A stretch of DNA of 64,000 nt from Nigrospora sphaerica (taxonomy: Eukaryota; Ascomycota; Sordariomycetes; Amphisphaeriales; Apiosporaceae). The stretch covers positions 2,480,001 to 2,544,000 of the forward strand of contig JAGVVL010000009.1 in the NCBI GenBank assembly GCA_018287875.1, written 5' to 3'. Positions 33,167 through 44,700 of the stretch are shown piece after piece (within the stretch, counting starts at the first letter, position 1; each line of letters opens with the position of its first letter). Both the position numbers and the translations under genes were made by a program. The notes beneath the pieces are model-generated. The model was not told where the DNA came from, ran no database searches, and saw only the letters and a program-made list of their open reading frames with translations.

Positions 33167-35392
33167 ATGCTGTCCGCTTGCTTTGGTCTGGGCAAGAAGC
33201 GCGATGAGGAGCGCGAGCCCCTTCTCCCCCAGTATGACCAGAATACGCATCTGCAGCGGGAGCTGTACCGCAAGCTCCACAGCTACCAGATGCTCCGTGC
33301 CTTGTCTAAAGGTTACATGCCCAGCACCGAACAAGCCATCGTTAACCTGCGGACCTTGATGGCCAGCGATGTTCTCCATCCGGACAACCCAGACCTCTCG
33401 GACAGTGGCCGTCGCTTGGTCCGTCTCACCAAACAGTGGCTCAGCCAGTTCGTCGCCCTCTTACAGCACAAGAACGACCGAGACCAGCTCCAGGATCTCA
33501 TTTGGTTCTTGACAAAGAGCAGGGTTTCAGTGGACGTAGACGACTTGCGCCACCAGGTGCAAAAATCCAAGGTGAAGGCCGATGCTGCTGCTGCCTACGC
33601 AAGCTTGCGAACCGTCGGGTCGTTGCTGTTCGCCAATTCGGACTTCCGCGTTTTCCTGGCTGATCTCAACGTTGTGGGCCGCGAGATATTCAAAGACACG
33701 GCCTTCGCCCTGAGTTCCGCCGCCGCCGATGCTGGAAAACAGCTTGAGCCGTCGGCAGCAGAGCAGGAAAGGGTGGCGGAGGCACAAGCCACCAACGGCA
33801 ACCCACCTTCGGCAGCACAGCTTCAGGAAGGTCCTAAGGAAGTGGCCCAGATCGTTACCGACAAGGGCAAAGAGGTGGCGAGCACGGCGGTGGAAAGCGC
33901 CGAAGATAAGTTGTCAGGAGATGAAGGAAAGACGCTTCTCAAACGACTGAAACAGGCCGTCATCAACCTCCGCCAGCGACCGGACTATTCAAAGTCGGTA
34001 TCCACACTTGGCCTCTTAATCAGGCGTTACGCTATGGTCTACTCTCGGGCCGCCGATGAGGTTGCCGAGCTCGCCCAGAAAGACGTTCACGAGAACCAAG
34101 AGACAGACCGAGCCTTGAAAAACCTATGGGCCTTCGTTACCAGCTTTGGCGACAAGAAGGAGTGGGAAAGGTGTGAGGAGATTTTCCACAGGATCATGTC
34201 CCACAAAGACAAGGACCCTGAATTCGAGACCTTGATGCAGGAGACGGGAGATAGTCTGCAACGGCTCCTCACGGACCCCGACTTCTTCGACAATGCCGAC
34301 GAGAAGCTGAGAGAGCTGCGCGAGAAAAGCAAGAAGGTCGGCACGGACACCAGCCTACGACAAGACGTCGATGAACTATTGCAGCAGTTATCCGTCACGT
34401 ATCAAAGCGTGCTTCGAGATGAAGACATCCACAACCTTGTCACGACCACCTTACGGATATTCAGCGTATTATCGCCCGCGAATAGTGCCACCAATCCTGC
34501 CCTCATGCAAGACGCCCTCAATGTCTTCATCCCCATGGCTATCAATGCTATACAATACTTACCAATTCCACGACTTGAGATCAGCACGCCTGCAATTGAT
34601 TTGCTGCTTGAGAACCTCATCATTGAGCCGGGCAAGACGGTCAACTCGACTTCATTCTTACCATACCGGCTCAAGATTGAGAACTACAACAACGTCGAGA
34701 TCCGCAAAGCCCGGTTTCGCACTGCAACCACGACCAAAAGCCTAATGCTCATCAAGATCGACGGTCTCTCAGCTCGAGCAGATGAGATTGGTTTCTGGCT
34801 CCGGGCGCACAGCGGTCTGTTCCGCCTGGCCGACCAGGGTATTGGGGGCTTCGCCTTGGACGAGCGCGGCATTGATATTCACCTCGAGGTGGAAATTTGC
34901 CGCGACCGTCTCGATCAGATACTGACCCTCCGTGGCGTCCGAGTTAGGGTACACAAGCTGAACTACCATCTCAGCAAGAGCAAATTTTCCTGGCTGGGTT
35001 GGCTGATGAAGCCTCTGCTTCGTCCTTTGCTCAAAACGACAATGGAGGTCCAGCTGGCGCATGCAATCGGCGATTTCCTCCGTGCCGCCAACCGGGAGCT
35101 CCTGTACGCTAGGGAGAGACTTCGAGCCACGAGAATTGCCAACCCCGATGATTTGCTCACGTTCCTCAAAGCGGTCGCCGCCAGGATTCTACCCGAGCAA
35201 GATCCCGATCTGTACACGAGGGTCGGGGTAGAGGAGCCTGGCCAAGGCGTATTCAAAGGCGTTTACACCCCCGGAAGTATTGTTAAGATGTGGCACGAAG
35301 AAGCAGAGCGCGCTGATGATCGCGTGGAGGAATATGAAGCCGGGGGTTGGCGTAACGAGGTCTTTGACACACATGTGCGCGGCTTGATGTAA
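33167..35392 (+). CDS. HAM1-like protein (TULIP/BPI-type C-terminal region)
   Basis: Single exon of 741 residues. It starts MLSACFGLGKKRDEEREPLLP; the early cysteine and dileucine-like EREPLLP suggest possible membrane association (inference). Residues 30-490 are almost all helical, with many charged heptad-like stretches and LLRKL-type repeats, matching the fungal HAM1 N-terminal domain (formerly a DUF). From about 500 the C-terminal domain begins (FLPYRLKIENYNNVEIRKARFRT), with LMLIKIDGLSARADEIGFW and GIDIHLEVEICRD, strand-rich and resembling the lipid-binding BPI/TULIP fold as described for this family. A probable role is lipid binding or transfer at membranes; direct evidence is scant. 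Conserved through filamentous ascomycetes. Confidence 0.88.
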   Translation: MLSACFGLGKKRDEEREPLLPQYDQNTHLQRELYRKLHSYQMLRALSKGYMPSTEQAIVNLRTLMASDVLHPDNPDLSDSGRRLVRLTKQWLSQFVALLQHKNDRDQLQDLIWFLTKSRVSVDVDDLRHQVQKSKVKADAAAAYASLRTVGSLLFANSDFRVFLADLNVVGREIFKDTAFALSSAAADAGKQLEPSAAEQERVAEAQATNGNPPSAAQLQEGPKEVAQIVTDKGKEVASTAVESAEDKLSGDEGKTLLKRLKQAVINLRQRPDYSKSVSTLGLLIRRYAMVYSRAADEVAELAQKDVHENQETDRALKNLWAFVTSFGDKKEWERCEEIFHRIMSHKDKDPEFETLMQETGDSLQRLLTDPDFFDNADEKLRELREKSKKVGTDTSLRQDVDELLQQLSVTYQSVLRDEDIHNLVTTTLRIFSVLSPANSATNPALMQDALNVFIPMAINAIQYLPIPRLEISTPAIDLLLENLIIEPGKTVNSTSFLPYRLKIENYNNVEIRKARFRTATTTKSLMLIKIDGLSARADEIGFWLRAHSGLFRLADQGIGGFALDERGIDIHLEVEICRDRLDQILTLRGVRVRVHKLNYHLSKSKFSWLGWLMKPLLRPLLKTTMEVQLAHAIGDFLRAANRELLYARERLRATRIANPDDLLTFLKAVAARILPEQDPDLYTRVGVEEPGQGVFKGVYTPGSIVKMWHEEAERADDRVEEYEAGGWRNEVFDTHVRGLM

Positions 35393-36593
35393 GGAGACTG
35401 CAGGAAGGCACAGTGCGTTTCTTAATGGGTTGTGCGAGTACATCGTCTGTCTTCCTCCTCTCTTGCGGGCGAGCACGGAAAAGAGTAAATTGGGGTTGAA
35501 CCTGAGAAACAATCTGGGGGACAAATATCGTTTCATAACACGCGAGGCGTTGGTAACACTGGAAGTACAAATTGAAGAATAGTTTTTGATCTAGCGGCCC
35601 TCTTTCATACATAGGTACATACGAAGCAAAATAGCAAGGGTCGTATCAATGTTACGAAAAGCCCCTAAGAGTAGCCGAAAGAGGCGAGGCATGAATGCCT
35701 GCCCCTGCTGACTTTGTCTCGCAGTTGCTCTGGCCGGACCGTCAGGCCAACACGCTCAAATGAATGGATAGCACTGGTTAGGGTTTAGATGCGATGCGTG
35801 GACGGGCGCAAAATCCCACCGAAGCAGGCATTCTTACATGGTGCGCTGGAATCATCTGTGGCGACTAGAAACAAGAAACAAAATTACACGGGGAGGTAGG
35901 CGATGGGCAAACGATCTGAATCACACACTCATTAGTTGCCGAGGCCAAAGATACAGCGACCGCATAGATGAAAATAATCAGGTATATTACTGAACTTTTT
36001 CGAAGTGCCTATTTGTCTAGAGCAGGACCAATGCCAACTGATCAGGCTTCGGGCTGAGCCACCCGAGAGAGACGCCGGCCGTTACGATTGGTATATGCTC
36101 CCTGTGGCCAGGCGACAAGGCTTGAATGCCATGTTTCCAATACTCCCAGCGCTGGGGACCTGAATTCCACCTCTTCTATGATGCGCGCCACGAAGATGAT
36201 CAACCTCTTTTTCTTCTGCTCCTTATTTCGCGTCTCGTTTTCTTCTTCGGCTCCTCATTTGCCTGTCGTTTTCTTCTTCAACCACCGCCAGCACCTTTGC
36301 GGCGCTTGGTGCTAATCATGTGAACTCCAACGTTGCAATGGGTATCAATGCATACGCAAAACACCCGAAGACTGTAGTGCTCAGGGGCGAAGACGCGCCC
36401 TCTCTACGTAGGTAGGAATGTGAAGGCCGCAGATGACATAGGCCGAGTAAAGTGGCAAAATACCGGGTCGCTACCCACCCCTGACCGGTGCCAGAACGGG
36501 CGGGGGACAAGCATGGGAAAATGAAGGTACTCTTACAAGAAACGGGGGAAGGGTATCACCAACCCTGGTAGCTTGGAACGGCCGCGTCGACAC
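35393..36593. other. Convergent intergenic region, nothing recognised
   Basis: 1.2 kb between the stops of the HAM1-like gene (plus) and the zinc-finger gene (minus). It is more AT-rich than the flanks, with T-rich stretches at 36200-36260, consistent with 3' UTRs. No gene or repeat is seen apart from a TACGTAGGTAGG motif near 36405. Confidence 0.6.
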
Positions 36594-39500
36594 TCAGATC
36601 GAAACACCGTCCAGCGGCAAGACCTTGGTCTCGTCACCTCCGAAGAAATCTCGTCGGTACTCAAGGATAGCTGCCGTGATGGAATCGAAGTTCTTCACTC
36701 GATTGGGGTCACTCTTCAGGTCGCTCAAGACCTTTTTGAGGCCTTCGATAAAGCGCCCGCGCTGGTCCCGGCTGTAGGAATCCACAGACCCAAGCGACGC
36801 GATGATGTCCGAGTCTAGCGTTCAGTTTGTCCGAAGTCAGCTATCCAGAGGGGGGTTGATTCCGTTGACGAAGCTGCGTATCCGAGCCAAGTTAATGAAT
36901 AGCTACTCACCCGTTGCAGCGATGTCCGAGAAGTGCTGGTACTGGCAGCCGGACCCGTTGGGACATGTGTCGCGCTCGCCAGACGAGGGACAGAGCGGGA
37001 CGTCACTGCGAACCTTTGAGCTGTACGTCTTGGACCGCAGACCCCCTGGTACAAAATCCGCATACTTCGGATGGAAACGATATGCGCGGAAGTACCGCAA
37101 GGGGCTTTGGTAGGAGAGCAGATCCCGGGCCGGAACCACAGGTGCTTGCTCAGTCTGCGTGCCGGTTAGAAAGAGAGACTCGCCAGATGTGCGGAGCTGT
37201 ACTTCGCCAGTCGGAGCTTGGGCGTCGTGCTCGAAAACAGGTTCGGCAGGTGCGGCCAGGCTTGGCTCGTAGGGGTCTTCGTCGGGGATCTGGCAGATGG
37301 TGAGCGAGGCTCTCGTTTCCTGCCAGCGATCGCCTACCTCTCCCTCTTCGTCATCCGAGACGTGGATTTGGTCCGCACGGGATATTTGGGCTGGAATGGG
37401 CTCGTCACTAGCTGGAGAAATACGGCCGACGGATGCTTGCAGAGACGCGTCCGCATCATTGACGGCCTGGGTTTCTGTCTGGGATGCCATGTACTCGGTG
37501 CCAGTCACTGGCAAGTCTTCCCCAACCCCTGTGCCGGACTGTCGCATTTGCGGTTCAGATTCCGACTTGGGAGGATCCGGTGGGGTTGTTGCGGTGTTCA
37601 CGGTCGCATGATTTTCCGTATCCATGGCCTCGGTTTCTGGAACATCAGTATGCGACTTGTTGTCGTCAATGTCCACGGGTACGTCCTCTGCCACGCTGCT
37701 AGATGAGTCCGAAGAATCAGTCGAGTCAATATCCATCTCGGATTTCCCATCTGACATCTCCGGATCAGGATCCTCCTGCGCAGTAAACCCAGTAGGCTGG
37801 GCAGCGGGTGCCGTCAGCCCAGCTTCCTCGTTCAGCGGTGTGGAAGCAGCATCCGGCTGGGCCGCGATCGGAGCAGTTGAATCTGTTTGACTGTTTAGCT
37901 GTGCGTTGAACGTAGAGTATGGGTCCAAGGGGAATGCAAATTGGACCAATTAAGAACATACCTAGGTTATTGGACGGCGATAGAGGGTTTGACTCTTCGG
38001 TATCATCGTCGTTGCCGTCATCAAGCGTAGACATCTCAAGAGTCAGCTTCCGACGTTCAGCCAGACTGGCCTGTACCTCTAGCTCGAGCTGGGATGCCTC
38101 CATTTGCAACCGTTTGAGCTTCTCTTGCTTCTCCCTGAGCGCAGATTCAATGAGAGGCAACTGGACACTAACGATCCGTTCGCGCCTTTCACTTGAGGCC
38201 CTTGGTGTCGACTTGCGCCGCTCGAATGGTTCGGGCAGTTTGGCTGATGCTGCTTCGGCAGGCGCGGGCGTCTGTGATAGAGGAGAGGACGTCCCGTTGG
38301 ATTGCCTATTTGCCTTTTTCTTAGCTTCGGCTTCGGCGATCTTCCGCTTGGCTTCCTCTATCTGTCTATGGAGAAAGTCCAGTTTGTTGCCACGTTCGGG
38401 GGGAGTCTGCACAGGGCTAGACTTGTGTCGCCACGTGGTAGAGGTTGACAGAGGCGGGAATGTGCCCATCGAATTCGGGCGATGGGGGGTGTTACTACTC
38501 TGTGTCTGAATACCACCACCAGGCCCGTCAACAGGTGATCCAATGTCCATCTCGACATCCTCGTCATCGCTCACGTCGATAATGAGCCTCTCTTGAGTCC
38601 TGTTGCGCTTCGGAAATCCACTGGCTGGCGGGTACGCGTCGAAGTCTGCGGCGACTGGTCTCTTGGCGACCCGGCCTTTGGTGGCCAACTGGTGGGCAGG
38701 CAGGTTGAGACCCGGGATACCGGGGGCTGGCGATACAACACCGGGGTCGACAGGAGGAGATGCCTGCTTGGATGGAGCAGGTGTTGAGTCAGCAGCACCC
38801 GGCGTGTTTTCAGACGGGCCCTGATCGTCTGGTTGGGGGGTGGGTGCAGACGAAGGCTGAGTCACGGCCGCCTGTTCCCGCCTTTTCTTTGCCTCATTCT
38901 CCTCCTGCGCCTTCCTGAGGATGGCCAGCTTCTGTTGGAGCTTCAACGTGTTCTCTGCCTTGGTCTTTGCCTTCGTGTCAGCAGCCGGAGCCTCGGGCGC
39001 CTTGGGAGCGGAAGTGGTTGAAGAAGTGCTGGCGGCGGCATTTGGACTTGGTGTTGGTGCACTCTTCTGCTTCTTTTCAGCAAGCATGCGTGCAATCTTG
39101 TCCTTGCGCTCCTCGGCTTTCTTGTCGATCATGGCCATTTCGCTCGTCTTGTTCGCCGTTGTTGATGTGGCTAAGTTGGTGGTTCGCGTCTGGGCACCGG
39201 TATGTGACGCAAGGAACGAAGCGCCGGGAGCAGGAGCGGGAGCGGGAGCGGGAGCGGGAGCAGAAGTTGGAGCAGCGGGACTGGAAGCAACGCCCACGGG
39301 TGCTGTTGGCTTTGTGGGAGCATTGGTGGTTTTGGGCGAGGACATATCCAGCCCTAGGTCTGTAAATAGCTTCTTGACCACAGCTGGGTCCAAGCCTTCG
39401 TCGATATAGTCTTGATAGCGCACCTTGAGGGGCCAAAGACCCAAGATAGCCTCTTGTGCCTTCTTTTTTGCTTCCGCTGCGGATCTGCGCGCAGGCACCG

Positions 39501-40521
39501 GGGCAGACAAGACATGTACGTTGGTAGCCTGAGCCGGCGCCTTCCGTGCAGCGGCCACATTGTTGTCGGCTCCGAAGGTTGGCAAAGGGACATGATGCTG
39601 CGATGCTGCTGCTGCGTATGGTTAGACAACAGGGTTTGCGGGCGAGCTGAGAGCTGAGAGCAAACATGGACAGCACTTACTTCGCGTCTCCTGAAGAGAC
39701 CTTCTTGGGCCCGGTGCCTCTTTTTGCAACTCTCGTGGAGACAAGTACGGTGAATAGGATCCAGATCGATCTCTTGGCTGATATGCAACGGAGTCTTCAT
39801 ATTCGCCTGGTGAATATTCCTCCTCGTTCTCTTCGACTGCGGGGAGCGAAGCCGAGGCGCTGTCGAGCACAACCTCTTCCCTGCTAGAGCCCGTGTCGTA
39901 TATTGAGGAACCATCCGCATCACCTGCGCTGCCTTGTTGGTCTACAGCTGCGCTTGCCGGCCTGAAAGCTGGATTGGCTTTGTTCACTGGCGGCTGGGGA
40001 GAATGCTTAGGCTCGTAAATGTCTTCCGACTCGTCGTCACTCAACTCGCCTTCTTCGAGGGCGTCGCCAGCGCCACTCTGTTGCGGTGTCCGGCTGGCAT
40101 TTCCAGAGACTGGCGTCGAAGCTGGTGCTTGGGGCTGCTTCCGGCCGCCGCCCACAGCCGGCCCTGCGGTGGTGGCAACATGGTCAGCTGGGGCAGCAAG
40201 GCCAGGAGGGCCAATAGGAGTAGCAGAAATGGCCGCCTCCGAAAGCCCCTGGGGCCATAGCGGCTTGCTCTCAGCCCGGAACAGCGAAGCAGAAAACGAA
40301 GGACTGGTGCTGCCACCCATGCCTAGGCCTGGTATCCTACTCGCATTGTACTCGAAAGACCGGTTGGCAGCGGCAAAATTGCCCGCGACACCGCCAGGGC
40401 TCGTAGCCGGCGGCGCTCCAAAAGTCAATCCTGGTGGTTGACCGGGTGTCGATGGGTACGGATGGACCTGTTGACCTTGCCGCCCAGTGTAGGGGCTATA
40501 CATATACGGTTGTTGTGACAT
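36594..40521 (-). CDS. Red1/ZFC3H1-type C3H1 zinc-finger protein (nuclear RNA surveillance candidate)
   Basis: Exons 40521-39681, 39611-37962, 37882-36911, 36814-36594 give 1227 residues; all phases close. The N-terminal third is disordered (Gly/Pro/Ser-rich) with acidic LEEGELSDDESEDIYEP and EEYSPGEYEDS. The middle has a coiled coil (REKQEKLKRLQMEASQLELEVQ) and an alanine/proline dipeptide repeat encoded at about 39232-39265. The C terminus carries the putative zinc-finger domain: SPLRYFRAYRFHPKYAD, then CPSSGERDTCPNGSGCQYQH, a CX8CX5CX3H finger, followed by ASLGSVDSYSRDQRGRF and FDSITAAILEYRRDFFGG. That domain order matches fission yeast Red1 and animal ZFC3H1, the scaffold of the MTREC/PAXT complex that hands transcripts to the nuclear exosome. 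The assignment by family is fairly firm; its role here is inference. It shares a 1.2-kb divergent promoter with myosin II. Confidence 0.85.
39232..39265. repeat. GGGAGC hexanucleotide repeat inside a coding region
   Basis: Tandem GGGAGC/GGAGCG units that encode an alternating Ala-Pro tract in the zinc-finger protein on the minus strand. In-frame length change would be tolerated. Confidence 0.85.
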
Positions 40522-41723
40522 GGTGGTATTCCGTTACTATAGTTCGACTCGAGGAACGTGTCGCTCAAAGCAGAGCCGATGCGACGGTGACGACGGTGAA
40601 ATGGCGACGCAGACGACGAAGCAGACCTGGCAGAGCTTGAATGGGGCCACACGGTGGCAACTGCCTCTTTGCGGCGAAGCCTTGGACTGGCAAGAGAGAA
40701 AATTCAACGGTGCAGCTGGCGCGAGATATATAAGCAGTCTGGCCTGAGTTTGGGCAAGACGAGCATGGCAGCAGATGTAGAGGCAATGTGCACGTCGTTT
40801 CGTATGGGGGATGGATGAGTGTGACACCCAGTCACCGGCGCTTCCGAGCAAGGACGGTTCAAAAGGCCACGGCGGCTGCACGAAGTAGCGTCGCTGAGGT
40901 TTTCAACACGCGGGAAAGCGAGGGGTCGCGACGAAGCACGGCGGTGGCCCGTCTGGCGCGAAGCGACGGGGAACACCGATGGCGATGATGGAGTCGCTTC
41001 GTAGTTCAGTAGCGCACGCGTCAGGCCCAAGCGACGCGCGAACCCGATATAGAAGGCAAGGACAGTCGTGCGGAAAAGGTTGAGATGCGTGGTTCGCGGG
41101 ACATAGGGCAGGTACGGGATATGTGAATGCCGGATGAGCAGGTTGGATGGATGATGGAGAAACCAGTGTGGGCTCCAGCGAAGGAGCTTGCAGGCCTTTC
41201 CCAAGGCTAAACCCGGACCGGCTAGGGCTGCTTAGGCTGCCAAAGGGGACATGTACCACAACTACATCGCTCTGTCAATGCTTCCAATCGTAAGGCCGTC
41301 GATCGCATCGGCGGGGCCCATGCGCTGCCGCTCTCTCCTAATCCCCTGCCAGTCGTTACCCTAGACAACGAAACATTGGACCGCTTGGGCTGCGAGAGAC
41401 AGCACGACACCAGCTTACCGCCTTCGCATATGACGCTTCCCCTGATTTTGGACACCAGCGGTCCCCTTGTTTAATGGCATTTGCCCTGCATCGCAACGGA
41501 GCTGGCTGCCGACTTCTTCCCGCCGTTTTCGCCTTTCTTTTTGTCTTGTTTGGCGGGCTTTGCATTTCGGCGCCGGCGACGACACGGCATATGACGGACA
41601 CGCCCCCGCCCCCCTAATCGCTACACGACCCCCCACGACTTGGGCGCGCGCGCGTGTCGGAGTTGACCGGCGCTGCACCCTTCAGGCACAGGCTGCTTCC
41701 CAGGCGCCGACGATCACGACAGC
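40522..41723. promoter_or_regulatory. Divergent promoter region, zinc-finger gene / myosin II
   Basis: 1.2 kb between opposed start codons. The sequence near 40726-40735 (gcgagatatataagcag) has a TATATAA-like core about 200 bp upstream of the zinc-finger start. A C-rich, CGACGACACGG stretch precedes the myosin ATG. No other gene is seen. Confidence 0.5.
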
Positions 41724-44700
41724 ATGTCTCAACGGCGCAACAACCCGTTCGCCCGGGCCGTCTCGCCCTCAACGGGCCCCAACGGCGCTGCCAGCGCCAG
41801 TATGGCCATGGCGGGCAGACCCAAGTCGTCGATATTCCCGCCCAGCTCGCCGCGGCCGGTAATGGCCAACCCCTCGCCGCACACTCGGAACCAGTCGTCC
41901 TCGTCGATACCCATCAACCTGGCGCCTGTCACCGGCAGCGGCAACGGCAACGGCAATGGCAACGGCAATGGCAACGGCAATGGCAACGGCAACAGCAACG
42001 GCAACGGCACGCGCCAGTTTCGCAGCGACTCCAAGAGCAGTGTGCCTAATTCGTCGTCGACTTTTGCGCCCTCCTTCATCAAGACCGAAGACCTACGGCG
42101 GAGTATCGACGTGGTCAAGGGCATCGAGGGAGAGAACGATTTTTCGGGCAAACGGTATGTCTGGCTTAAGGATCCACAGGCTGCGTTTGTGATGGGCTGG
42201 GTCGTGGAAGAGGCCGACGGCGGCAAGATAATAGTGCAGTGCGATGACGGCAGCGTATGTTACTCTTCCCCCTCCACCCCTTCTCCTGGGAGGTTGTCCC
42301 GCCTGGAGCGCAGCTGACATAATTGGTAGCAACGTGAAGTCGACGCCGAAAGCGTGGATAAGGTCAACCCCGCCAAGTTCGACAAGGCAAACGATATGGC
42401 CGAATTGACCCATCTCAACGAGCCCTCGGTGGTGCACAACCTTCATATGAGGTACCAGTCCGACCTTATATACACCTATTCGGGCCTCTTCCTAGTGACG
42501 GTGAACCCGTACTGCCCCTTGCCCATATACACCAACGAGTATGTCAACATGTACCGGGGGAGGAATCGCGAAGACACGAAACCTCACATCTTTGCCATGG
42601 CCGACACGGCCTTTCGGAAACTCGTGGACGAGGGCCAGAACCAAAGCATCCTCGTAACTGGCGAGTCGGGTGCCGGGAAAACAGAAAACACCAAAAAGGT
42701 CATCCAGTACATCGCAGCAGTGGCGCATTCCGAGGCGCCCCTGAAATCAAAGGGCCATCACTCCAACCTTTCGGCCCAGATTTTGCGAGCAAACCCCATT
42801 CTCGAGGCCTTTGGCAATGCGCAGACAGTGCGCAACAACAACTCCTCCCGGTTTGGAAAGTTTATCCGGATCGAGTTCACCCGCACCGGTTCCATCGTCG
42901 GTGCGTTTATTGACTGGTATTTGCTCGAAAAGTCGCGGGTTGTTCACATCAACGCCCAGGAGCGGAATTATCACATCTTTTACGAGCTTCTGAAAGGCGC
43001 CGACCAACGGATGCGGAACGAATACCTACTGGGCAGCATGCAAGTAGAGGATTTCGCCTACACAAGAGACGGCCACGACACAATTACCGGAGTCTCGGAC
43101 CTCGACGAGTGGAATTCGCTACTAGAGGCCTTCAGCGTCATGGGATTCTCGGACAAGGACCAGGACTCGATTTTGAGGACAATCTCGGCGGTCCTGCATC
43201 TCGGCAACGTCTCCGTCGTAAAGGAAAGCCGGATGGCAGACCAGGCACGGCTTGCGCCCGACGCCAAAGAGGTTGCGGCAAAGGTTTGCAAACTTCTAGG
43301 CATCCCCCTGGACCCCTTTTTGCAGGGTCTTCTCCACCCCAAGGTCAAGGCCGGGCGCGAGTGGGTCACCAAGGAGCAGACGCCGGACCAAGTCCGCCTC
43401 AGCATTGATGCGCTGGCCAAAGGTATCTACGAACGGGGCTTCGGTGACCTCGTCGCCAGAATCAACCAGCAACTCGACCGCTCGGGCATGGGCCTGGACG
43501 ATTCTCACTTCATTGGCGTCCTTGACATTGCTGGTTTTGAGATCTTCGAAGAGAACAGTTTCGAACAGCTTTGCATCAACTACACCAACGAAAAACTCCA
43601 GCAATTCTTCAACCACCACATGTTCGTTCTGGAGCAGGAGGAGTACGCCCGGGAGCAGATCGAGTGGAAATTCATTGACTTTGGCCGTGATCTTCAACCC
43701 ACAATTGACCTCATTGAGTTGTCCAACCCTATCGGTATCTTCTCGTGCCTCGACGAGGACTGTGTTATGCCCAAGGCAACCGACAAGTCCTTCACGGAGA
43801 AGCTGAACTCGCTGTGGGACAAGAAATCCAACAAGTACCGGCCCTCACGACCGGGCCCTAAGCACGGCTTTATCCTGACGCACTATGCGGCCGAAGTCGA
43901 ATACTCGACGGATGGATGGCTGGAGAAGAACAAGGATCCCTTGAACGACAACGTCACCCGCCTTCTTGCTGCATCTACCGACAAGCACATCGCGAACTTG
44001 TTTTCCGATTGTGCAGACTCCGAGGATGATCACACAGCGGCCCGCAGCCGGGTCAAGAAGGGTCTTTTCCGGACCGTTGCCCAGAGACACAAGGAGCAGC
44101 TCACCAGTCTGATGGCGCAACTTCACTCAACTCACCCACACTTCGTTCGGTGCATTCTCCCCAACCACAAGAAACGCCCCAAGCAGTTCAACGCCCTGCT
44201 TGTTCTGGACCAGCTCAGGTGCAACGGTGTACTTGAAGGCATCCGTATTGCCCGGACCGGCTTCCCAAACAGGCTGTCGTTTGCCGAATTCCGCCAGCGG
44301 TACGAGGTGCTCTGCAACAACATGCCAAAGGGCTACGTTGAAGGCCAGGCAGCCGCCGCCATGATACTCGACAAGCTCGCTCTGGACAAATCCCTCTATC
44401 GCGTCGGTATCACCAAGGTGTTTTTCCGCGCGGGCGTGCTGGCTGAGCTGGAAGAGCAACGTGATGCTCTAATCGCCGAGATCACATCCCGCTTTCAGTC
44501 TGTCGCTCGTGGTTTCATGCAGCGCCGGCAAGCATACAAACGCCTCTATCGCACGGAAGCGACTCGCGTCATCCAGCGGAACCTCAACGTGTATCTTGAT
44601 CTATGCGAAAACCCATGGTGGCAGCTTCTGACCAAGATGAAGCCCCTCATGGGTGCTACCCGGACGGCTATCGAGGTCAAGCGGCGGGATGAGAAGATCC

